A stretch of DNA of 15,285 bases from Irpex lacteus (GCA_001986395.2 MQVO02000195.1:1-15285); one strand, 5' to 3'; shown: positions 8,222 through 15,285, numbered from the stretch's first letter. Notes: generated by a model not told the origin, from the sequence alone. Translations and numbers: made by a program.

Positions 8222-8276
8222 CCAAAAAACTAGTTATAATTAATTCTACCGCGATAGCGACCCTAGTTTTTTGGGG
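8222..8276 (+). repeat. Palindromic element copy 9 with GC insert
   Basis: Left arm CCAAAAAACTAG and right arm CCTAGTTTTTTGGGG are intact, but the inner right arm is replaced by ACCGCGATAGCGACC, which itself forms a small CGC/GCG hairpin. Confidence 0.85.
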
Positions 8277-8405
8277 TATGATAATAAAAACTTGTTCAAC
8301 AAAAAGACATTAATTGATCGAAACGCAGTTTAGGGAAGGATGCTCTAACTCATAGAAAGAAAAGAGTAGGGGTGGAATCTTAATAATAAGATAGTGTCCA
8401 TACAT

Positions 8406-8476
8406 GCGGTATAGTGTAAAGGTTGGCACAATAGCCTCATGAGCTGTTAGAGCAGGTTCAATTCCTTGATGCCGCA
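8406..8476 (+). tRNA. trnM(cau): tRNA-Met (anticodon CAT)
   Basis: Acceptor arms GCGGTAT (8406-8412) and ATGCCGC (8469-8475) pair with one G-T. The D stem is GTGT/GCAC. The anticodon stem ATAGC/GCTGT encloses the loop CTCATGA, giving anticodon CAT. The T loop TTCAATT follows GCAGG, but the T stem pairs only at its three loop-proximal positions (CCTTG), which is weaker than usual. The discriminator base is A. It could be the initiator or the elongator; the sequence alone does not decide. It lies 21 bases before trnE on the same strand, so the two are probably processed from one transcript. Confidence 0.85.
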
Positions 8477-8497
8477 ATAGAAATAAAATAAAGACCG

Positions 8498-8568
8498 GGT
8501 CTTTTTGTATAAAGGCAGTACAGCTACCCTTCACGTAGCAAGTATCAGTTCGATTCTGATAAAGACTA
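8498..8568 (+). tRNA. trnE(uuc): tRNA-Glu (anticodon TTC)
   Basis: Acceptor arms GGTCTTT (8498-8504) and AAAGACT (8561-8567) pair with a terminal G-T. The D stem is GTA/TAC. The anticodon stem GCTAC/GTAGC encloses the loop CCTTCAC, giving anticodon TTC for glutamate. The T stem ATCAG/CTGAT is perfect, with loop TTCGATT. Position 33, before the anticodon, is C instead of the near-universal T, which is unusual. One missing T in a CCCTTT run would explain it. Confidence 0.87.
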
Positions 8569-8587
8569 TATTCTTAATTTCTTTATG

Positions 8588-8618
8588 CCTTTTTATTTTT
8601 ATAATAATAAAAAAAAGG
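8588..8618. repeat. Pyrimidine/purine hairpin
   Basis: CCTTTTTATTTTTAT followed by AATAATAAAAAAAAGG just downstream of trnE. May also act in 3' processing, but this is speculation. Confidence 0.5.
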
Positions 8619-8764
8619 AGAAAAAGAATAAAGGAAAGTTAGATTTAACTTTCTTTTCCAGAGCTAACGTTGCACTGCCCTCTATAAATAAAAAAGGGGG
8701 GCATGTATTATTTTCTTATAAATTTTTATAAGTAATAATATATTTTGGTCTTTTTCTTTTTAAT

Positions 8765-8793
8765 AATTTAATTTAATTTAATTTAATTTAATT
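8765..8793. repeat. AATTT pentanucleotide microsatellite
   Basis: Five full AATTT units plus AATT, followed by an A run and GGG. A related AATTAAATTTAATTT palindrome lies in composite element 7. Confidence 0.85.
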
Positions 8794-8847
8794 AAAAAAA
8801 AAAGGGAAGAAATAAAATCAAAAAAAGAATATATATTTAATAAATTT

Positions 8848-8967
8848 GCCCACCCCTCCTTGCCGCCCACGCCAGCCCAGCCCACCCCAGCCCACTTTGT
8901 GGATTGTGGATTGTGGATTGTGGAATGTGGGGCCCTTATAAATCAAGTGGGGCCACAGGGTGGGGGG
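8848..8967. repeat. GC-rich island with 7-bp tandem repeat
   Basis: About 120 bases of GC-rich DNA in an otherwise AT-rich region. The left part is built from CCCAC/CCCAG units. At 8899-8930 the unit GTGGATT repeats about 4.5 times (the fourth as GTGGAAT). The right part has GTGGGGCC and GGGTGGGG, complementary in kind to the left side. The strong strand bias (C then G) suggests a foldable GC cluster or imported DNA. The open frame through it has no protein character. Confidence 0.75.
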
Positions 8968-9118
8968 ATAGCTATATTATTATATATATTTTATTTTATC
9001 ATAATCTTTCACTGTCTATTTTATACTCAGAATAGTATTTATACTATATAACACCTTAGGTTTAGCAGTGGTTTATTTAGTTTTACTAAATAATATTTTT
9101 CAGCAGTACATCCTCTAT

Positions 9119-9169
9119 CCTCCCCCCTCTATCCTTTTTTTATATAAAAAAAAGGGGAGGAGGGAGGGT
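9119..9169. repeat. Long pyrimidine/purine hairpin
   Basis: CCTCCCCCCTCTATCC and a T run face an A run and GGGGAGGAGGGAGGG. The largest member of the second hairpin family, with asymmetric C-rich and G-rich strands. Confidence 0.6.
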
Positions 9170-9253
9170 GAAACAAAACTGTACTTTAATACTTTATGTT
9201 TAATAAATTATAAAGTATGAGCTGAGAGTATAAATTTATTACTTTAATCCAAT

Positions 9254-9296
9254 CCCAAAAAAACTAATTATTTCTAATTCCTAGTTTTTTTTGGGG
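9254..9296 (+). repeat. Palindromic element copy 10 (short form)
   Basis: CCCAAAAAAACTAATT on the left, CCTAGTTTTTTTTGGGG on the right. It is the reverse complement type of copy 2 and shares its inner-arm deletion. Confidence 0.9.
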
Positions 9297-9486
9297 TTAT
9301 ATTTTTTTATAATTTATTTTTTATTTCTAATACTTACCCTCTTTATTTTTATTACATAAGAAGAAAATAAATAATCTTATTTTCTTATCTATAAACAAAG
9401 GACAAAAACTAAAAAAATAATTTAATCTTAATATAAATTGGTATTAGTAATATATTACCTAAGGTATACACAAATTTTAAATAAAA

Positions 9487-10242
9487 ATGATTTTAATTTT
9501 TCTTTTTTAAATACTATATTAATGATGCTCCACATCCTTGGCAAATAGGTTTCCAAGATAGTGCAGCTCCAGGATTCACTGGGATGTTGAATTACAACAA
9601 CACAATCTTTTTTTACCTTGTTGTAATTTTCAGTAGGAGTTTTTCTGGGTATTAACTTCAATTATTTATTACTATAATAGTAGTAAAAGTGCAATTGTAC
9701 ATAAATACTTAAATCACGGTACATTAATTGAATTAATCTGGACAATCACACCAGCTTTTATCTTAATTGCTATTGCTTTCCCTTCATTCAGATTATTATA
9801 TTTATTAGATGAAGTTATCTCACCTACAATAACAATTAAAGTTGTAGGACATCAATGGTATTGGTCATACGAATACAGTGATTATGTAAATGATAGTGGT
9901 GATTCTATAGAATTTGATTCATATATGATTCCAGAATCAGATTTAGAATTAGGTCAATTTAGATTATTAGATGTAGATAATAGAGTAATAGTACCTGTTG
10001 ATACTCATATAAGAGTTATTGTTACAGGAGCTGATGTTATTCACTCATGGGCAGTACCTTCATTAGGAGTAAAAATAGATGCTGTACCAGGAAGACTAAA
10101 CCAAACTTCTTTCTTAGCTGAAAGAACAGGAGTATTCTACGGACAATGTTCAGAAATCTGTGGAGTATGGCACGGTTTCATGCCAATAGCAGTGGAAGCA
10201 GTTTCAGTACAAGACTATTTAGCTTGGATCGACTCTGTTTAA
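9487..10242 (+). CDS. cox2: Cytochrome c oxidase subunit II, with three single-T frameshifts near the 5' end
   Basis: Subunit II carries the CuA centre that takes electrons from cytochrome c. The frame from 9637 to the TAA at 10240-10242 is intact. It includes [18 protein letters not shown] (second membrane helix), [20 protein letters not shown] and the CuA ligands His (10042), Cys (10147), Glu (10153), Cys (10159), His (10171) and Met (10180). The N-terminus is also recognisable: ATG at 9487 (MILIFLF), then [18 protein letters not shown] and FFYLVVIF, but in other frames. Each break is explained by one extra T in a T run: 9503-9508, about 9626-9629 and about 9640-9645. Removing them would give about 250 residues, the normal length. 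This is either homopolymer error in the assembly or a real lesion. The next element downstream is palindromic copy 11. Confidence 0.95.
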
Positions 10243-10298
10243 CTTAATAAATTTATTTTATACCCCCTTTAAATATAAGTCATCTCCACCTACACATT

Positions 10299-10348
10299 CC
10301 CCAAAAAAACTAGTTAGAATTATTTCTAATTCTAATTAGTTTTTTTGG
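10299..10348 (+). repeat. Palindromic element copy 11 (symmetrical form)
   Basis: CCCCAAAAAAACTAGTTAG on the left and CTAATTAGTTTTTTTGG on the right. Unlike other copies both inner arms carry the three-base segment, so the hairpin has no bulge. It lies 56 bases after the cox2 stop and could serve as a 3' processing hairpin. Confidence 0.9.
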
Positions 10349-10471
10349 TTTGGTGTTACAGAATAAACTAAAATACTGACCAAAAAAAAAGAATACAATT
10401 TGTCGCGGTGGGAAGAATACAACTTACTCCGTAATCAACTCCTAATAACACCTAATTTGCATAGAGGGGCT

Positions 10472-11107
10472 TAGTACATTAAGGTGGTCTATGCGAGGTA
10501 TGCAGTTGACTTTATAATAGGAGTAGAGGGAAGCCCCGAACTAGCTGAGAAAATCTTAAGGAGGTCCAATCGTTTGTTGAAGACAAGTTATCACTATAAT
10601 TCAATAAAGATAAAACTGGAATAGTTGAGTACTCTCAAAAACCTGTAGCTTTCCTAGGATATCTGATAATGGCTCCTAACAAAATCGGTACCAGTAAGTA
10701 CATTGAGCAAATAAAAATCAATTAATGTATTATTTCACGCCGTAAGAAAAACACGTTTCAGATTCCATATGGGTATAAATAAAGTACTGCTCACACTGAA
10801 AAACAGAGGTGTAATCAGACTGATAACCTCGCAAACAAAACACAAAAAGTTAATGTACCGAGGAAAATTTTTAGGTAACATGGTCAACTTTTAACATCCA
10901 GACATAATTTGTTACTATAACTCAGTGATTATAGGGTTATATAACTATTATGACTTTGTCAATAATAGAAGCACGTCACAATGATTCATCTGGTAAATAA
11001 CCGAGTCATGTGCACTTACCCTAACTAGAAAATTTAAACTTCGGACATTAAGCCAAACATTCAAGAGATTTGGAAAAGGTTGTTGTATTAATAATTTTTT
11101 ACCGTAA
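10472..11107 (+). pseudogene. Group II intron reverse transcriptase/maturase remnant
   Basis: YIKVVYARYAVDFIIGVEGS at about 10475-10534 matches the catalytic core of group II intron reverse transcriptases, where the motif should be YADD. Here the first Asp is Val (YAVD), which would abolish activity. ELAEKIL follows, then a frame change to EVQSFVEDKLSL, a TAA, and FNKDKTGIVEYSQKPVAFLG. Further on, CYYNSVIIGLYNYYDFVNNR (about 10910-10967) and CALTLTRKFKLRTLSQTF plus KRFGKG (11009-11090) are the maturase X domain, ending in TAA at 11105-11107. The N-terminal polymerase fingers are missing and several frameshifts and stops are present. Intact members splice and move their own intron. I found no domain V RNA nearby. 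Confidence 0.82.
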
Positions 11108-11200
11108 TGCATTTTATTCATTACTTCAATAACTCACGTTATTGTTCAGACTATGTCATCATTCCCGATTAGATAATGCCGGATGTTCGTGTCAGGATTA
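11104..11200 (-). ncRNA. Probable group I intron 3' core remnant
   Basis: On the minus strand GATGACATAGTCTGAAC (11160-11144) resembles the conserved P7 3' strand (S element) of fungal group I introns. It is followed directly by CAATAAC-GTGA-GTTATTG (11144-11127), a perfect 7-bp hairpin with a GNRA-type loop in the position of P9, and then a 6-bp hairpin GTAATG/CATTAC (11124-11104). Just upstream CCGGCATTATCTAATCGG could be P8. I could not find a convincing R partner for P7, so the ribozyme is probably broken or this is a chance likeness. Confidence 0.35.
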
Positions 11201-11540
11201 TTGTTAGTGATACTCACCTGTTAGTTGTTAAACCTTCATGAAATGTTAATTATCTTTCAACAATTATTCACTATTTCAAGCTTGGCTGCAAATTGACTAT
11301 TTTCCCTTAGAAAACAGTGTTTTTTGCAATTTATCCAGTTTTCTTTTCTCAAACTCATTGTTTTTTATAAGAGAAACGGGGGCTTATTTTCAATTAAATT
11401 TTTATTTTAAACAATAAACAATAAAAAAGTATATCATACTCTATCAAGATAAAGACAATTTATGTAATATTAGAATGCTAATACTATATAAGTAGTATTC
11501 ATAGTATAATTTGTATTTAAACATAAAATTGGTGGTCTAA
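11201..11540. other. Spacer, no gene recognised
   Basis: Contains a hairpin AATACTA/TAGTATT at 11480-11499. On the minus strand it may include more of the group I intron remnant. No coding signal seen. Confidence 0.5.
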
Positions 11541-11947
11541 GCACCTGATAGATTTAACAATAATTTTTTAATCACCATCACAACAATAACAACTGTATGA
11601 ACCAATATTGCTATAGCAATATCTTGGTTAATTACATCATGTTGATTATTTCAATACTATTACCATTAGTATGAATATTCTACATGAAACAGGAACTATA
11701 TCTACATAATACACATCAGATAAATAATTAGAATCTTCCACCACATATAATTAATTCCAATAACAGATGGGCATATATCACATGTGTACTTATTATTTTA
11801 GTAGCCTTAACCTATTATTTTTTCCTATATGCATTATATTAAATGTGCTATGAGTCAGTCTATCTTACACCAGCCCAAGATATTCCAGGTTTATTAGACT
11901 ACATATTTACCTACATACCCATAAGTTTTAAATATCCTAGACCATAA
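11541..11947 (+). pseudogene. Decayed membrane-protein frame of unknown family, part 1
   Basis: With TGA read as Trp, one frame gives ITTITTVWTNIAIAISWLI to about 11636. A shifted frame from 11639 gives MLIISILLPLVWIFYMKQEL, then a TAG (11729), RWAYITCVLIILVALTYYFF, a TAA (11840) and MCYESVYLTPAQDIPGLLDY, ending at TAA 11945-11947. It encodes at least three hydrophobic segments, consistent with a membrane protein. No family recognised. Whether it belongs to the same ancestral gene as the frames at 11996-13446 is inferred only from strand, order and closeness. Confidence 0.5.
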
Positions 11948-11995
11948 AAAGAAATAATTTAAGTATAAAAACTACAGGTGCAAATAAACGTGTAA

Positions 11996-12109
11996 AATGC
12001 ATTAAATGCAGTAAATAAACCTGAGTCTACAAGTACAAGTAAACTATTATCATTATTTGCTCTTACTTCACTAATTGCATATGCTAATAAAATACCTGGT
12101 GTGATCTAA
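11996..12109 (+). pseudogene. Decayed unknown frame, part 2
   Basis: An open stretch reads NALNAVNKPESTSTSKLLSL then FALTSLIAYANKIPGVI and stops at TAA 12107-12109. A Ser/Thr-rich start and one hydrophobic stretch give it protein character. It has no start codon, and stops cut it off upstream (11993). Probably another piece of the decayed gene on either side. Confidence 0.4.
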
Positions 12110-12143
12110 AATTATAAGCCTATTAAAAATATGGTGTGGAAGA

Positions 12144-13446
12144 ATGACGTGGTGGTCTTTATTAGTAACCATAAGAAAAGGGTTTGTAATATTAAATGCG
12201 TTAATAGGAGTATATGCTACATTTAAAATGACAGGATTTAGTACAGATAATCTTTTTGGTGGATTTATTGCAGTAGGGCATACTTACTTAGAGATGTTAA
12301 TATAGGGCACAAAAAGATTATTCTATTGGCTATATTTTTTTTTTGATAACTGAATTTATCCTAAACCACCTGTGGAACCTGACTGGAAAATATGGAAATG
12401 AGGTAGTAACTCTTATGATAATAGACCAGTTAACCATAATATTTTAACAAAAAGTATTATAGAAAAATATACTACACCCCCCCCCAAAAAAACTAGGAAT
12501 TAGAAATAATTCTAACTAGTTTTTTGGATTTAGGGGCATAAGTAACTGGTCTATTTTACCTTGAACTTGGAATGAAAAACAATACTGTACCAAGCTATTG
12601 GTCTTGGTATGATACAGCATATAAAATTGCTTGGGTTTACATTCCTAGTAGTAGCTATAGCTGGATCATCTTGGTTATGTTGGAAAATATATACAGGTGA
12701 TCTTGCTGCAAGGATTTCACCTGAGAGACCAGCTGCATCTTCAAGTGCAGATCCTTCTTCAGGTACTGTACCACCTTTGGTTAGGGTTTCTCCACAGGAC
12801 CTATTCCTCCTACTTCTGCAGGTGCGCCAGATGGAGTTCCTGATATTCATATAAATGGAGAGAGGGGACCAGGAATAATTAATAATATAGGAAGAGGTAT
12901 TAATAACTCAGTGAATGCTTTTGGTAGTGCAATAAACTCATCTATTCACACTGTAGGTCATTATTTAAACCCTTTCACTTATTATACTCCACAGTATGTA
13001 AAAACTAGAGAGTTTATAGAGTGAATGGTAAAAAAATTGTTTCAGTAACAGCTGATCATAGATATTATCCATTCACTGAAGTGAACCCTTTAATGACATG
13101 GCAGGATAAACTGAAATTATTTTTTATGGTGAATCCGCTGAAGCTAAAGTACTCAGAGATATTGCACTTCTAGCCTGCTAATTGAGAGTGTGAAAATATA
13201 AGAGTTAAACCAAAAACATTATTTAGAGGTAGTCCTTTACCTACTAGTCCTATAGGTTTAGCTTCTCCAGTTGCATATAATATCGGTTTAGGTCATTTTA
13301 TGCCTTCTGTAGATCCATCTAGACTATTTAAATCTGATGTGACATTTAATTGGACGCAGGAAACTCTTAACTCTGCTCCTCATACGCCTAAATTGCCCTC
13401 TTCTAATTTACCAAACCCCATAAAACTAGGAATTAGAAATAATTAG
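12144..13446 (+). pseudogene. Long decayed frame of unknown family, part 3 (main body)
   Basis: Opens at ATG 12144 (MTWWSLLVTIRKGFVILNAL), with a TAG at 12303-12305. It then continues in the same frame with TGA as Trp (FYWLYFFFDNW, VEPDWKIWKWGSN) until palindromic copy 12 interrupts it at 12482. It resumes at 12546 (LVYFTLNLEWKTILYQ, GFTFLVVAIAGSSWLCW: a membrane helix), then a Pro/Ser/Ala-rich stretch (ISPERPAASSSADPSSG). One base is lost near 12794, followed by GPIPPTSAGAPDGVPDI and NNSVNAFGSAINSSIHTVG. Two more one-base losses lie near 13020 and 13120. The tail includes YYPFTEVNPLMTW, YGESAEAKVLR and LFRGSPLPTSPIGLASP, ending at 13446 within copy 13. The ancestral protein probably exceeded 400 residues. 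A second diverged copy is at 953-1147. I do not know the family; origin from a mitochondrial plasmid or a lineage-specific ORF is a guess. Confidence 0.65.
12482..12527 (-). repeat. Palindromic element copy 12 (long form)
   Basis: CCCCAAAAAAACTAGG on the left, with a run of nine C from 12477, and CTAACTAGTTTTTTGG on the right, loop GAAA. It interrupts the decayed frame at 12144-13446, and the frame resumes 19 bases after it. Confidence 0.92.
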
Positions 13447-13457
13447 TTTTTATGGGG
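13416..13457 (-). repeat. Palindromic element copy 13 (short form, compensated change)
   Basis: CCCCATAAAACTAGG on the left and AATTAGTTTTTATGGGG on the right. Both arms carry a matching change (A-to-T and T-to-A), so pairing is kept. The palindrome continues outward: ACCAAA precedes and TTTGGT follows, extending the inverted repeat to about 13410-13463. Confidence 0.9.
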
Positions 13458-13611
13458 TTTGGTAGTTTTATATTTATTTAAGGTTGGGATCGAGCAAGAG
13501 CCTAATAACAACTAAAAATTGTAGCTACCCTCTACATGAAGAATTGAAATGTAAAAAAAAAATGTAACAAATCTATTTTTCCTTTTTATTTTTTAAACTA
13601 AAATAAACAAT

Positions 13612-13658
13612 CCCCCAAAAAACTAGTTAGAATTAATTATAATTCCTAGTTTTTTGGG
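13612..13658 (+). repeat. Palindromic element copy 14 (long form)
   Basis: CCCCCAAAAAACTAG on the left, CTAGTTTTTTGGG on the right, inner arms GAATTA/TAATTC, TTA bulge. Core identical to copy 8; flanked on the left by AAT and on the right by AT. Confidence 0.92.
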
Positions 13659-13781
13659 ATAGCTACTGCTCCAATTTAAGTCTAAGGAGATTCAGAAAGT
13701 TGACTTACCTAGTATAATAGTAAAATTATTAGTTACCAAAATATAATAGTCTTAGATAATAAAAGGCTTAACCTCTACTTC

Positions 13782-13808
13782 CCTTTTTTTTTAATTAAAA
13801 AAAAAAGG
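13782..13808. repeat. Pyrimidine/purine hairpin
   Basis: CCTTTTTTTTTAATT followed by a ten-base A run and GG; near-perfect hairpin. Confidence 0.55.
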
Positions 13809-13976
13809 ATAAACAGCTTCTCCCAATAAATCTCCTTATGCCCTAAATGGTTGGGGCCCTGAGATGGTATTACCAAGATTTAAGAGCATAAGTTTTTAAT
13901 TAAAAAAAATAATTATAAAAAGGTATAAAACTAGTCCTTAAAACAATAAGGATAAAGGAAAAAGTTAATAATACAT

Positions 13977-14036
13977 CCCTCTTCCCTGCCCTCTCTCCTA
14001 TTTTTAATAAAATAGGGAGAATGGTGGAGGAGGGGG
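13977..14036. repeat. Long pyrimidine/purine hairpin downstream of the minus-strand frame
   Basis: CCCTCTTCCCTGCCCTCTC and CTATTTT face AAAATAGGGAG and GGAGGAGGGGG. It lies at the 3' end of the decayed minus-strand frame 14037-14424 and is of the same type as 9119-9169. Confidence 0.6.
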
Positions 14037-14424
14037 TATAAAATATTCAAATATAAAGAATATTAAAACTACACCTACTAAGTATATTAAGATCTCTTTG
14101 TAGTAATAACTCTTATAATCCCTAATAGAATCCTTTGTTAAACAAATTACTTCAAATTCCTTTAACCAATTTATAATAAAATCAGGGAATACTTAAGGTA
14201 TAACTCTTTTTTTAGATAAAAATGTATTAAGTATATATTTAGTAAATAAATAATATAACTGAAATACCATAAAATACAAAAACTATTTTAAATAGTACCT
14301 GTGATTTTAAATATCTATTACATTGCTTACACCAAATACTTTAATTAAAACTAAACTTAATAATAATAAGGTAAAAAAATATAAGGGTGAAGGGGTAAAG
14401 AAAATAAAATAATAACTTTTTCAT
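14037..14424 (-). pseudogene. Decayed unknown frame downstream of cox1
   Basis: The minus strand has ATG at 14424 (MKKLLFYFLYPFTLIFF), only 18 bases after the cox1 stop. An early one-base shift leads into YFFTLLLLSLVLIKVFGVSN, a hydrophobic signal/anchor-like N-terminus. The frame then continues with a TAA, a TAG and another TAA (FLYFMVFQLYYLFTKYILN, FPDFIINWLKEFEVICLTKD, YKEILIYLVGVVLIFFIFEY) to about 14037, where a hairpin begins. Long open stretches in one frame with few stops, and two likely membrane segments, argue for a real ancestral gene of about 120 residues. Its position suggests co-transcription with cox1. No family recognised. Confidence 0.55.
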
Positions 14425-14442
14425 GGGGTTTATTAAATTTTA

Positions 14443-15285
<843 letters not shown>

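Larger units (their letters stand above)
7076..8405. other. Spacer between rnl and trnM, repeat-rich
   Basis: No protein or RNA gene recognised. Holds palindromic copies 7, 8 and 9, a pyrimidine/purine hairpin (7751-7776), and a hairpin AGCCACT...AGTGGCT near 7203-7225. The segment 8130-8220 is less AT-rich and open on the plus strand (for example RDSSIDKEEGMCNKQG), but matches nothing I know. Confidence 0.55.
8569..9486. other. Low-complexity spacer between trnE and cox2
   Basis: No gene accepted. Contains hairpins (8588-8618, 9119-9169, GAAAGTT/AACTTTC near 8634), an AATTT microsatellite, a GC-rich island, and palindromic copy 10. A short hydrophobic open stretch near 9052-9105 (TLGLAVVYLVLLNNIFQQY) could be a gene scrap but I cannot assign it. 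Confidence 0.6.
13464..14036. other. Spacer with repeats, no gene accepted
   Basis: Holds palindromic copy 14 and two pyrimidine/purine hairpins. Short plus-strand stretches with protein-like composition (FKSKEIQKVDLPSIIVKLL near 13676; NGWGPEMVLPRFKSISF near 13847) might be tails of the decayed frame before them, but neither can be assigned. Confidence 0.5.

Noticed and set aside
8310..8534. 74-residue open frame on the minus strand
   Set aside because: Antisense to trnM and most of trnE.
8860..9051. 63-residue open frame on the plus strand
   Set aside because: Made of the GC-rich tandem-repeat island followed by an AT-rich tail; low-complexity product.
9052..9105. Hydrophobic stretch TLGLAVVYLVLLNNIFQQY as part of a respiratory gene
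   Set aside because: Too short and not matched to any subunit with confidence; flanked by low-complexity hairpins.
9455..9661. 68-residue open frame on the minus strand
   Set aside because: Antisense to the N-terminal part of cox2, which is clearly the coding strand.
9925..9927. ATG as the start of a short cox2
   Set aside because: Conserved cox2 sequence continues upstream in the same frame to 9637 and in shifted frames to 9487.
12551..12850. 99-residue open frame on the minus strand
   Set aside because: Antisense to the decayed plus-strand frame, whose translation has the better protein character and homology to the 953-1147 fragment.
353..13658. CRISPR array
   Set aside because: The repeats are irregularly spaced, occur in both orientations and sit in genes; the setting is mitochondrial.

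Overview
The window looks like part of a fungal mitochondrial genome, most likely from a basidiomycete (probably Agaricomycetes). It is strongly AT-rich. It carries a mitochondrial large-subunit rRNA, cox2, the 3' half of cox1 and two mitochondrial tRNAs, with genes on both strands. Several broken reading frames read through only if TGA is tryptophan (code 4). The species assignment is inferred from protein flavour and layout, not from a search.

Layout. 1-290: a cox1-like exon scrap followed by a frameshifted LAGLIDADG endonuclease start. 300-3450: AT-rich, mostly non-coding DNA holding a broken fragment of an unknown protein (953-1147, minus), a nad4 fragment (2318-2478, minus) and the second half of a LAGLIDADG endonuclease (3138-3455, plus). 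3451-3747: a nad4 N-terminal fragment (minus). About 3975-7075: rnl, with no intron seen. 7080-8400: repeats. 8406-8568: trnM(cau) and trnE(uuc). 8569-9486: low-complexity DNA with a GC-rich island. 9487-10242: cox2, full length but with three single-T insertions in its first third. 10472-11107: remains of a group II intron reverse transcriptase/maturase, beside a probable group I intron 3' core on the other strand. 11541-13446: a long decayed membrane-protein-like reading frame of unknown family. 14037-14424: another decayed unknown frame (minus), starting just behind the cox1 stop. 14443-15285: cox1 3' part (minus), running off the right edge.

The most striking feature is a family of about 14 short palindromic repeats with arms of the type CCCCAAAAAACTAG / CTAGTTTTTTGGGG. 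They occur in both orientations, in normal and shortened forms, throughout the window. One lies inside rnl, one interrupts the unknown frame, one cuts the endonuclease remnant and one follows cox2. A second, looser family of pyrimidine-run / purine-run hairpins is also spread through the window.

The working genes serve respiration (cox1, cox2: cytochrome c oxidase core) and mitochondrial translation (rnl, trnM, trnE). The rest reads as a graveyard of mobile introns, duplicated gene pieces and an unidentified, possibly plasmid-derived protein family present in at least two decayed copies.
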